From positions 248,001 to 312,000 of the forward strand of contig NZ_VHKL01000005.1 in the NCBI RefSeq assembly GCF_007474605.1: a stretch of 64,000 bases of DNA, given 5' to 3'. The stretch is from Rhodoligotrophos appendicifer (GTDB lineage: Bacteria; Pseudomonadota; Alphaproteobacteria; Rhizobiales; Im1). Every line of letters begins with the position of its first letter. The stretch's first letter is position 1. Below, one piece after another: positions 8,120 to 14,533 of the stretch. The notes under the pieces were generated by a model that saw only the letters and a program-made list of their open reading frames with translations, made no database searches and was not told the origin of the DNA. The position numbers and the translations under genes were made by a program.

Positions 8120-8318
8120 AGCGGTGGTCGGGAGGGAGCTGCCGACGAAACCGGAGTTCATGGCGCCAATCGCGCTGTCTCCCGTGAAGGCGGGGCAGGA
8201 TGCGCGCCTGGTGGCGGCGCGGAAACAGGCGGAGGCCAAGGCGGCGAATGAGAGGCTGGTGGCGAGCGGCCGCTGGTATGAGGGGGTGAGGGGGGATTAT
8301 TCTAGGCCGGTGGATTGA
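7986..8318 (+). CDS. Rz1-like outer-membrane spanin lipoprotein (o-spanin), overlapping Rz
   Basis: The frame is open from 7854, but the sensible start is ATG 7986 (GGGAGA about ten bases upstream) or ATG 7992. From 7986 the product has 110 residues: a basic N-region, a hydrophobic stretch SLLLAAAASSLVLV, then QSGC with Cys41 as the likely lipidated residue. The -3 position is Gln rather than Leu, so the lipobox is imperfect. The mature part is Pro, Ala and Lys rich. The first 134 bases overlap the i-spanin gene in the +1 frame. The 3' end overlaps the converging AbiJ-like gene by 22 bases. Confidence 0.6.
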   Translation: MLMNRSLPKNVQRSPRSSWCRASLLLAAAASSLVLVTQSGCSANRAVVGRELPTKPEFMAPIALSPVKAGQDARLVAARKQAEAKAANERLVASGRWYEGVRGDYSRPVD

Positions 8319-9202
8319 TTGCTTTCCGCCGACTCGGGTTGAAGCTCGATGCCGGAATTTTGAGCCTTCGCGATGAGAAACGAAACGAAGCTGGCACAAG
8401 CCCCCAACATAAACAGTGCGTCAGCCTCGTCTTCTGCGGCCTGTGAGGAGGAGAACAGTTCATGCCTAATCCCCTCGCTGGTGTTGGTGTAAGCATATAG
8501 GCTTGTTATCGCAGACTTCAGTTGGTTATTTGGAAGAACTCCTTTCCGTTGGAGCATATTCAGAGCAGGTCCAAGTGTGTTGTTTGACTTGGGATCCAAT
8601 CTGCGAGCGGTGGCCGCCACAGCGTGGATGCTTTCTCTAATACTATCTGCGAATTTACCTTCAGTCAGGAGCTGGGCCGAGTTTCGAAAGTGCTTTCTTA
8701 CGCCTGAAAATCCGTTTTCTTTTGCTGCGTTCAGGGCTCTTTCCAGAGTGTCCGCTTCCTCCTCTACTCCTATGGGCGCGATGAGATCGCCATCAAAAAC
8801 CCGGTAAGCGCACTTAGTCTCACTCAAAGCATTTTTAATATAGGTGTTTAGGTCCGAATCGACCCTCACGGACAACACAAATTCACAAAATCCCAGAGTT
8901 TTGCCGTAGGATTGTTCCATTACTATATTTTTCACAAATTCGATAACGTGTGAAGCTTTACTGCTGTATTCGTCGGCTGCACGGTGGCAACGTCTTATCC
9001 AATAGGTGAAAACAGCTTGATTAAATCTACCGCTAACCCTCCTCCGGTCGATGTCGGTTTCTTTTTTTATGCATTCGTGAAAAATCGCCCACAGTAACGC
9101 TCTCGTTTCTTTGCTGACGTGTCCTCGTTGCATTTGTGCGGGTTTAATGAGGCCCTCGCGCTCCTCAAATGTCGGGCGATTCTCACGCAAGGTGTTCTCC
9201 AT
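8297..9202 (-). CDS. AbiJ-NTD4 / HEPN-like abortive-infection protein
   Basis: I place the start at base 9202 (MENTLREN), with TGAGGG about nine bases upstream. A Met at 9217 is possible but lacks a ribosome site. The product is 301 residues. The N-terminal ~120 residues begin with TFEEREGL and an LLWAIFHECI helix, as in the AbiJ-NTD4 family of predicted phage-defence proteins. Residues about 150-270 match the associated HEPN-like helical domain: GFSGVRKHFRNSAQLL, FADSIRESIHAV, LGPALNMLQRKGVL, LYAYTNTSEGIRHEL, FMLGACASFVSFLIAK. HEPN domains often act as toxin RNases; here only R-x3-H (RESIH) and IRH remain, so catalysis is uncertain. GC is far below neighbours. It converges on the o-spanin gene, which suggests prophage-borne defence cargo. 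Confidence 0.75.
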   Translation of the reverse strand: MENTLRENRPTFEEREGLIKPAQMQRGHVSKETRALLWAIFHECIKKETDIDRRRVSGRFNQAVFTYWIRRCHRAADEYSSKASHVIEFVKNIVMEQSYGKTLGFCEFVLSVRVDSDLNTYIKNALSETKCAYRVFDGDLIAPIGVEEEADTLERALNAAKENGFSGVRKHFRNSAQLLTEGKFADSIRESIHAVAATARRLDPKSNNTLGPALNMLQRKGVLPNNQLKSAITSLYAYTNTSEGIRHELFSSSQAAEDEADALFMLGACASFVSFLIAKAQNSGIELQPESAESNQSTGLE

Positions 9203-9268
9203 TAAGTCTGCCCTCATATTCAGAGCGCAGAATGATCGGGCTTTTTTCTCCACCTGGTCAACAGCGAC

Positions 9269-10192
9269 ATGCCCAAGCGTACATCTTCTCCACCGCCGGC
9301 TCGTGTTGAGCCCTCCCTGCCTACCCTCGTCCAACAGCCGCCCAAGGGCCCGCAATGGGTCCACGAGATCAAGTGGGATGGCTATCGGCTTGCCGTTCAT
9401 ATCAACGGCAAGGACATACGCGCGATCACGCGCAACGGCTTCGACTGGACCGACCGTTTTCCCACCATCATCGAGGCCGCCGGCAAGCTGCGGGTGAAGA
9501 GCGCCATCCTCGATGGTGAGGCCTGTGTGCTCAACGAGCAGGGCATCTCCGACTTTGGTCTGATGCAGGCGGCGATCGCCCGCGGCCGGAAACCATCGGA
9601 CAAGGTAGTGCTCTACGTCTTCGACCTGCTGTTTCTGGATGGACAGGATCTGCGCAGCCAAACCCTGGCCTCGCGTCGCTTGTACCTAGTCGAGCTGCTG
9701 GAGCGCACGGCACATCCCGGTCTCGTGCTTTCGGAGGAAATCCCAGGCTCGGGCGAGGCAGTGTTCCGTCATGCGTGCCAGCTCGGCCTCGAGGGCATCA
9801 TCTCCAAGCGGAAGGATCTTCCGTACGTTTCCGGACGAACAGCGGCCTGGCTAAAGACCAAGTGCGTGTTGCGCGACGACTTCGTGGTCATCGGCTATGA
9901 GCCCGGCATTGCTGGTTCTGTGAACAAGCTGCGCGTGGCAAGACGCGATGAGGATGGTGTCCTGCATTATGCGGGCGGCGTCGGAAGCGGGCTGTCAGAA
10001 CGGCTATCGAAGGGCCTGAAGGCGCGCTTGGAAAAGATCGCGATCGCCAAGCCGGTGATCAAAGGCCTCCGTCAGAAGGGCATCATCTGGACTGAACCGA
10101 AGGTGGTGGTTGAGGTGGAGTATCGAGGTCTGACAACCGCAGACCAGAAGCTGAGACATCCAGCGTTCAAAGGGGTCCGGGAGGATAAGTGA
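9269..10192 (+). CDS. Stand-alone LigD-type ATP-dependent DNA ligase
   Basis: The 307-residue protein covers the adenylation and OB domains of bacterial NHEJ ligases. EIKWDGYR gives the AMP-accepting Lys35 (motif I). DGEACVL, YVFDLLFLDG, EGIISKR and WLKTKC follow as motifs III, IIIa, IV and V. The OB domain ends with LRHPAFKGVREDK. Full LigD proteins also carry phosphoesterase and polymerase domains, both missing here, and no ku gene is in the window. The start has no clear ribosome site, and only 66 bases separate it from the divergent AbiJ-like gene, so either this is a natural stand-alone ligase or the 5' part was lost when foreign DNA arrived. End-joining or nick sealing is the family role. 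Confidence 0.85.
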   Translation: MPKRTSSPPPARVEPSLPTLVQQPPKGPQWVHEIKWDGYRLAVHINGKDIRAITRNGFDWTDRFPTIIEAAGKLRVKSAILDGEACVLNEQGISDFGLMQAAIARGRKPSDKVVLYVFDLLFLDGQDLRSQTLASRRLYLVELLERTAHPGLVLSEEIPGSGEAVFRHACQLGLEGIISKRKDLPYVSGRTAAWLKTKCVLRDDFVVIGYEPGIAGSVNKLRVARRDEDGVLHYAGGVGSGLSERLSKGLKARLEKIAIAKPVIKGLRQKGIIWTEPKVVVEVEYRGLTTADQKLRHPAFKGVREDK

Positions 10193-10195
10193 CCT

Positions 10196-10462
10196 TCAAT
10201 CCAGCAGGTTAGTGAAGTGCAGGGCGCAGCGCTTTGACCAGTCGAAATTCTCGACATTGGGGCAATCCGATTCCCGCGCAATCCGGCTCAGCACCTCGGG
10301 ACAAAAGGTCTCCGGACCATATCTCTCGATGAGGGTTGCTAGCCGATATTTACCGGTCCGGTCGCACCTGGCGCAGCGCACATGCGCCATGGGCTTGGGA
10401 TACTCGCTGATATAGGCGGCGGGCTTTGATATTGCGGCAGCAGGATCGTCCACGGGCTTCAT
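10196..10462 (-). CDS. Small zinc-ribbon-like protein, unknown function
   Basis: This 88-residue protein converges on the ligase gene, leaving only three bases between the stops. It contains CARC near residue 31 and later single cysteines in FCPE and DCPN, the spacing of a degenerate zinc ribbon. Proteins of this kind (CxxC, then a helix with 'YRLATLIERYGPETF') are frequent as small uncharacterised ORFs in rhizobia and their phages. It is the last gene of a three-gene minus-strand set. No specific function can be assigned. Confidence 0.5.
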   Translation of the reverse strand: MKPVDDPAAAISKPAAYISEYPKPMAHVRCARCDRTGKYRLATLIERYGPETFCPEVLSRIARESDCPNVENFDWSKRCALHFTNLLD

Positions 10463-10471
10463 ATCCCATGC

Positions 10472-10687
10472 CTATACCTCGTTCAGCCACGACAATGAAG
10501 TGTCCGGCGCCTTGGGCGTGCCCTCGGTCACGTCTCTAATGTCTTCCCATGGGTCGTGAACGTCAGGGTCGGGAATCCATAGGGCTTGCCGAGCCGTTCC
10601 GGCTTCCGCTGTAATGGTTACTAAGTGGCAACCTGACAGCACCAGGCACTTGGCTACTAGTTGCTCTTCAGATGTGTCTGAGGCCAT
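10472..10687 (-). CDS. Hypothetical protein of 71 residues
   Basis: The ATG at 10687 overlaps the preceding gene's stop (TGATG), which favours this start over one 15 bases further upstream. The protein has 71 residues, is acidic, and contains two cysteines (AKCLVLSGCH) and a Trp/Pro-rich C-terminal half. I do not recognise a family. Coupled translation with the gene before it suggests a shared role. Its place beside the AbiJ-like and ligase genes puts it in accessory DNA. Confidence 0.45.
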   Translation of the reverse strand: MASDTSEEQLVAKCLVLSGCHLVTITAEAGTARQALWIPDPDVHDPWEDIRDVTEGTPKAPDTSLSWLNEV

Positions 10688-10932
10688 CAGTCCACCGCCC
10701 ATCGCTCGACCAGCTGTTCGACAGAGCGAAAGCTTTCAACGCCTCCGCCTTCGATAGCCACGGTGGTGGGTTGTGCCGACGAAATGCGACCGAACCGCAT
10801 ATGATTGTTCTGTATCGCCCAGGGTTGGCTTTTGACGCGCAACAGCGGCATCGGCCAGCGATCGGGGTCTTTGATCATTTTGGCGTGCTGCGCCATCCGC
10901 AGCTGCTTACTTGCTTCGGACCAGGTGATCAT
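10687..10932 (-). CDS. Hypothetical protein of 81 residues
   Basis: This is the first gene of the three-gene minus-strand set, with ATG at 10932 and GGAGAATGA immediately upstream. The product is basic, starts MITWSEASKQLRMAQ and ends with a short helix, RSVEQLVERWAVD. The middle part (WAIQNNHMRFGRI) may form a small beta hairpin. No membrane segment, signal peptide or known motif is seen. It overlaps the next gene by three bases. Function unknown. Confidence 0.45.
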   Translation of the reverse strand: MITWSEASKQLRMAQHAKMIKDPDRWPMPLLRVKSQPWAIQNNHMRFGRISSAQPTTVAIEGGGVESFRSVEQLVERWAVD

Positions 10933-11071
10933 TCTTCATTCTCCTAAACGAACCTACGTTCGCTCATAGCTGTCATACCGCTGATTCCCTTTTTAAATCT
11001 GTGATCTCGCGAGGTTCAAGCTCGAACGCCAGTGGCCGGTCGCTCATGACGCGGACTTTGAGAACGCCAAG

Positions 11072-11139
11072 GGAACATCTTCTGTGATTCTTTCCGCGAT
11101 TCTCGGAACCGAAAGTCACAGAAAGAAGCGGAATGTTCC
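11072..11139. repeat. Imperfect inverted repeat in gene-free stretch
   Basis: GGAACAT at 11072-11078 is mirrored by ATGTTCC at 11133-11139. Inside, CTGTGATTCTTTC (from 11082) faces GAAAGTCACAG (11111-11121). The segment could fold into one long, bulged hairpin. It lies in the 10933-11209 stretch, which has no convincing gene. It may be a REP-like element, a terminator without T-tract, or a site linked to the accessory region boundary. Confidence 0.4.
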
Positions 11140-11209
11140 TGTTTTAGAGAAATGAGTGCTTGCACTGCCCATCTCAAAAACGTAAGGAAACCCCTAGTTT
11201 TTGAGGTCG

Positions 11210-11286
11210 CGGGGCATAGCGCAGTCTGGTAGCGCACCTGGTTTGGGACCAGGGGGTCGCAGGTTCGAATCCTGCTGCCCCGACCA
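11210..11286 (+). tRNA. tRNA-Pro (anticodon TGG)
   Basis: This is a 77-base cloverleaf. Acceptor arm CGGGGCA pairs with TGCCCCG. The D-arm region is AGCGCAGTCTGGTAGCGC, the anticodon stem CCTGG flanks loop TTTGGGA with TGG at the anticodon, and the T arm holds GGTTCGAAT. A CCA end is encoded. It reads proline codons. The gene has accessory DNA on its 5' side and core genes on its 3' side. Confidence 0.95.
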
Positions 11287-11307
11287 CTTATCCGAGCAGG
11301 TGGAGAC

Positions 11308-11613
11308 ATGGTGGCGCGTATCTTCAAGCCGGCCAAGACGGCGATGCAGTCGGGACGGGCGAACACCAAGGGCTGGCGGCTCGAGTTCGAATCGGAGGAG
11401 CCGCGCACGGTGGATCCGCTGATGGGCTGGACCAGCTCCGGAGATATGAAGCAGCAGCTGCGGCTGCATTTCGACACCAAGGAAGAGGCGATCGCCTATG
11501 CCGAGCGGCATGCGATCACCTTTCGCGTGTTCGACGACAATGAGGCACCCGTGCGCCCGAAGGCCTATTCCGATAACTTCAAATGGGGCCGTGTCGGCAA
11601 CTGGACCCATTGA
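11308..11613 (+). CDS. ETC complex I subunit, NDUFS4-like
   Basis: The 101-residue protein begins at ATG 11308 behind AGGTGGAG. It shows the hallmark order of the 18-kDa/NDUFS4 accessory subunit of NADH:quinone oxidoreductase: ARIFKPAKTAMQSG, W-x-LEFE, PLMGWTSSGDMKQQLRLHF, F-x-TKEEAIAYAERH, and a closing PKAYSDNFKWGR..NWTH. In mitochondria and alphaproteobacteria this subunit sits at the NADH-oxidising peripheral arm and helps assembly. Alphaproteobacterial genomes often keep it apart from the nuo operon, here between tRNA-Pro and tRNA-Arg. No targeting signal is present, as expected for a cytoplasmic-face subunit. Confidence 0.92.
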   Translation: MVARIFKPAKTAMQSGRANTKGWRLEFESEEPRTVDPLMGWTSSGDMKQQLRLHFDTKEEAIAYAERHAITFRVFDDNEAPVRPKAYSDNFKWGRVGNWTH

Positions 11614-11632
11614 GCCGGAGGGACGGCACCAA

Positions 11633-11708
11633 GGCCCCGTAGCTCAGTGGATAGAGCAACAGCCTTCTAAGCTGAAGGTCGGAGGTTCGAATCCTCCCGG
11701 GGTCGCCA
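11633..11708 (+). tRNA. tRNA-Arg (anticodon TCT)
   Basis: This 76-base cloverleaf has acceptor GGCCCCG facing CGGGGTC (one G-T pair), D arm GCTC..GAGC, anticodon loop CTTCTAA with TCT, T arm GGAGGTTCGAATCCTCC, and encoded CCA. It reads AGA codons. It follows the complex I subunit gene by 19 bases. Confidence 0.95.
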
Positions 11709-11891
11709 TCACTGCTTCCGTATCCCATGGCGGGCTTTCCTCCATCCACAAGACGCTCAAAAACCGCGCTGGATCGACTTCCGGCGGCCGGCATGGGCGG
11801 GAAGCTCTCTCTCGACGCGAATGCCCGTGAGGACGCTGGATCAGCACGAGACCGCCGATGCTCCGCGCCGAAGGCGGTGAGAGGGCTGCGA

Positions 11892-12371
11892 TCAGTCGAC
11901 CAGCTGCACCACATGCTCGTAATGGCCGGCGTCCTTGCGTGTGGTGGTGACCTGCCCCCGAGCTCCCAGGAAGCGGCCGGTCCCGCCGATGACTGCGCGC
12001 ACCTGCGGCGCATCGGCAGTCATCTCAGCTTGGCCCTTTGCATAGAGAGACTTTCCGCCGATCACCAGCGAGTCGATCCCGCCGAAGTCCAGCACGATGG
12101 TCGCGATGCGGTCTTGGAAGGGGTCGCCTTCCGTATCGGGCATGTCCACCGTGGTGAGCATCCCGCTCATGATCCCCTTGGCCCCGTCCTGAGACGTGAA
12201 CGGGGCTTCGAAGGCGAGGATGTCCCCGTGGGAAGGTCCGGACGGGCCGACATCGATATGGGTCAGTGCGGGCTTGTCCTGCACGATGCTGAAGGTCTGA
12301 TCGGCCTTTGCCGGCGGAGCGGCCGCGAGGCAAAGGCAGGCGGCGCCGGCCAGTGCAAACAATGTTCTCAT
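11892..12371 (-). CDS. Secreted allene-oxide-cyclase-like barrel protein
   Basis: The real start is ATG at 12371, where a clean signal peptide begins (MRTLFALAGAACLCLAAAPPAKA). The frame is open further upstream but without signal or ribosome site. The product has 159 residues. The mature part is a beta-barrel-like sequence with GDILAFEAPF, GMLTTVDMPD, DRIATIVLDFG, KGQAEMT and the strong motif AVIGGTGRFLGARGQVTT. This Gly-Gly-Thr-Gly-x-Y/F-x-G-A-x-G pattern marks the dirigent/allene-oxide-cyclase barrel family. Plant members guide radical or oxylipin chemistry; bacterial members are mostly uncharacterised. It is probably periplasmic. Function in this organism is unknown. Confidence 0.7.
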   Translation of the reverse strand: MRTLFALAGAACLCLAAAPPAKADQTFSIVQDKPALTHIDVGPSGPSHGDILAFEAPFTSQDGAKGIMSGMLTTVDMPDTEGDPFQDRIATIVLDFGGIDSLVIGGKSLYAKGQAEMTADAPQVRAVIGGTGRFLGARGQVTTTRKDAGHYEHVVQLVD

Positions 12372-12466
12372 GAATTTCTCTCGGTATAGCAGGTCAGACT
12401 CGCCCGAACGCATCCAGGGAGCGTTGAACCTTCGGGGGTGCCGCCCGACCATACCTGCAATGCCGT

Positions 12467-12988
12467 CTAGGGGTTCATGAAATCGCCGCATTTCGGGATC
12501 TCTCCCTGACTGCCCCAGGGCACGATCGGCACTGTCGACGTCGAGTTCTGGGGGCTGCCTTCGATCAGCTTGTCCGTGTACGCCAGGTAGACCAGCGTAT
12601 TGCGCTTGGCGTCGCACCCGCGGACGATCTGCATCTTCTTGAAGAAGAGCGAGCGGCGCTGCGAATACATATCCGCCCCTTGAGCGAATTTCTCCTTGAA
12701 GCGGATCGGCCCCACCTGACGGCAGGCGATTGACACATCCGAGAGTTCTTCAGATAGCCCCGCCCATCCGATCCAACCGCCTTTTTCCGGAAGGGTGAAA
12801 TAGCAGGCGACCCCCTCCACCAGCGGATCGTCGATGGCATAGGTGGCCAGCTTGTGATCGGGAGAGAGAAATTTCCAGACGGTGGAGCGCTTGAAGATCA
12901 GCTCCGGATCATCGGCAGCGGCGCTGGCTGGAGCCTTCGCGACCGCACCGAGAGCCAAGACGGCCAGGATGATGAGAGCCTTTTTCAC
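12467..12988 (-). CDS. creA: CreA family periplasmic protein
   Basis: The 173-residue protein starts with a signal peptide (MKKALIILAVLALGAVAKAPASA). The mature sequence fits CreA along its length: FKRSTVWKFLSPDHKLATYAIDDPLVEGVACYFT, GGWIGWAGLSEELSDVSIACRQVGPI, and RSLFFKKMQIVRGCDAKRNTLVYLAYTDKLIEGSPQNSTS. CreA is a conserved small exported protein found beside the creBCD genes in enterics; its biochemical role is unknown. Here there are no creBCD genes nearby. Four cysteines in the mature part may form disulfides. Confidence 0.9.
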   Translation of the reverse strand: MKKALIILAVLALGAVAKAPASAAADDPELIFKRSTVWKFLSPDHKLATYAIDDPLVEGVACYFTLPEKGGWIGWAGLSEELSDVSIACRQVGPIRFKEKFAQGADMYSQRRSLFFKKMQIVRGCDAKRNTLVYLAYTDKLIEGSPQNSTSTVPIVPWGSQGEIPKCGDFMNP

Positions 12989-13063
12989 GCGCTATGTTCC
13001 TCGCAATGCAAACGAGCGCTCGACATAGGGTGCCGCGCCCCTGTTTCAAAGAGCCTGGCTTGC

Positions 13064-14239
13064 TCACGCCCTCGCCATCCGGGCGAATCCATCCGTGAGG
13101 TCGGCCACCAGATCGTCCACGGCTTCGAGGCCAATATGGAAGCGCAGGGCAGGGCCCGCATCCCAACGTGTGGCGCTGCGGTAGGATCGGGGGTCGAAGG
13201 GCACGACCAGGCTTTCATAGCCCCCCCAGCTGTAGCCCATCCCGAACAGCGACAAACCGTCCAGCATGGCGGCGACGGCGGCATCGCTCACGGGCTTCAG
13301 AATGACCGAGAACAAGCCGGAGGCGCCCGTGAAGTCCCGCTTCCACAGCGCGTGCCCCGGATCTTCGGGCAGGGCGGGGTAGAGCACGCGCTCGACTTCG
13401 GGGCGCGCCTGCAGCCAACGGGCGACCGCCAGCCCGCTTTTCATGTGCCGCTCGAGCCGGACGTCGAGCGTGCGCAGTCCCCGCAGGCCGAGATAGACGT
13501 CGTCGGGTCCAACCGCGATACCGAAGGCATGATGAGTATCGTCGAGTGCCTTGAAGTGGCTCTTCCTGCTGGTGATCGTGCCCAGCATCACGTCCGAATG
13601 GCCTCCGAAATACTTCGTGGCGGCCGTGACCACGATATCGGCGCCATGCTTGAAGCCGTTGAAGAACCGTCCCGTGGCCCAGGTATTGTCGAGCATGACC
13701 AGGACGTTCTGCGCCTGCGCCGCGGCAGCGATGGCCGGAAGGTCCTGCACTTCGAGGGACTGCGATCCGGGTTGCTCCGTATAGACGATGCGGGTTTCGG
13801 GGCGGATGAGGCCAGCAATGTCCCCGCCGATGAGCGGATCGTAATAGCTTGTCTGCACGCCCATGCGGGCCAGGACGGTATCGCAGAAATGGCGCGCCGG
13901 ACGATAAACCGGGTCCGGCATCAGGATATGGTCTCCTGCCGAGACGAAGGTCAGCAATGCCGTCGTGATGGCGGACAGACCCGATGGGCAGATCAGCGTC
14001 GCCTCGCCACCCTCGATGGCCGTGACCCCTTCTTCGAACGCCCGATGGGTGGGCGAGCCGCCCCGGCCATACAGATAAGGCTGCGTGCGTGCGTGCAACG
14101 CCTCGACGCTGGGATAGAGCACGGTGGAGCAGTGATAGACGCCGGGATTGACGAAACCGTGCTCGGTATACCCCATGCCCGCTTTCGTGAGTTGCGTTTC
14201 CAGCGCATAGGTCTCCAGCGGTCTCAATTTGTCTCGCAT
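13064..14239 (-). CDS. metC: Cystathionine beta-lyase
   Basis: The 391-residue protein belongs to the fold-type I Cys/Met metabolism PLP enzymes. It has the N-terminal YLYGRGGSPTHRAFEE motif (Tyr and Arg for the PLP phosphate), LMLDNT-like VMLDNTWATG (Asp184 binds the pyridine N), and TAATKYFGGHSDVMLG with the Schiff-base Lys209. The SYSWGGYESL-like segment GYSWGGYESLV near residue 340 is typical of cystathionine beta-lyases rather than gamma-synthases. It would cleave cystathionine to homocysteine, pyruvate and ammonia in methionine synthesis. It is transcribed away from aapJ, with about 290 gene-free bases between them. Confidence 0.88.
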   Translation of the reverse strand: MRDKLRPLETYALETQLTKAGMGYTEHGFVNPGVYHCSTVLYPSVEALHARTQPYLYGRGGSPTHRAFEEGVTAIEGGEATLICPSGLSAITTALLTFVSAGDHILMPDPVYRPARHFCDTVLARMGVQTSYYDPLIGGDIAGLIRPETRIVYTEQPGSQSLEVQDLPAIAAAAQAQNVLVMLDNTWATGRFFNGFKHGADIVVTAATKYFGGHSDVMLGTITSRKSHFKALDDTHHAFGIAVGPDDVYLGLRGLRTLDVRLERHMKSGLAVARWLQARPEVERVLYPALPEDPGHALWKRDFTGASGLFSVILKPVSDAAVAAMLDGLSLFGMGYSWGGYESLVVPFDPRSYRSATRWDAGPALRFHIGLEAVDDLVADLTDGFARMARA

Positions 14240-14533
14240 CTGCGGTGATCCGTTTCCTGACGGGGGTGTGAGCCTCTGCTCAAAGGGGAGCCCTGCGAGC
14301 GGCTTCAGTCAACCAAACTTGTGCGGCATGCCGCAAGGCCGCTGCGATCCTCTTGACCTCATAAGCAAATTCGGCTCCGATGCAGTGCAAGGATGCAGGG
14401 CATTCTTGCAGGACCAGAAAAAACCAGGGTCTTAAGGTGGTGCCATATGTCGGCGGACGGGTAAGACCGATCCGGTGACCGCGCGAGGGGCGTTGTTGGT
14501 ATGCCGGCCCATACCGGTGAAAAGGACTAATCA

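Noticed and set aside
9203-9661. N-terminal 153-residue extension of the AbiJ-like frame
   Set aside because: It lies antisense over the ligase gene and has the composition of shadow coding; the start at 9202 has a ribosome site.
11210-11286. tRNA-Pro as the phage attachment site
   Set aside because: Phages usually use the 3' end of tRNA genes, but the accessory DNA lies on the 5' side and the 3' side is core. No partial tRNA copy was seen.
11016-11610. Two overlapping minus-strand ORFs with GSRIRTCDPLVPNQ-like text and one plus-strand ORF at 11201
   Set aside because: They are translations across the tRNA-Pro gene, a classic false ORF; the tRNA cloverleaf explains the sequence.
11579-12013. 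Minus-strand 144-aa ORF and nearby frames
   Set aside because: It reads through tRNA-Arg and the control region of the next gene; there is no ribosome site or family pattern.
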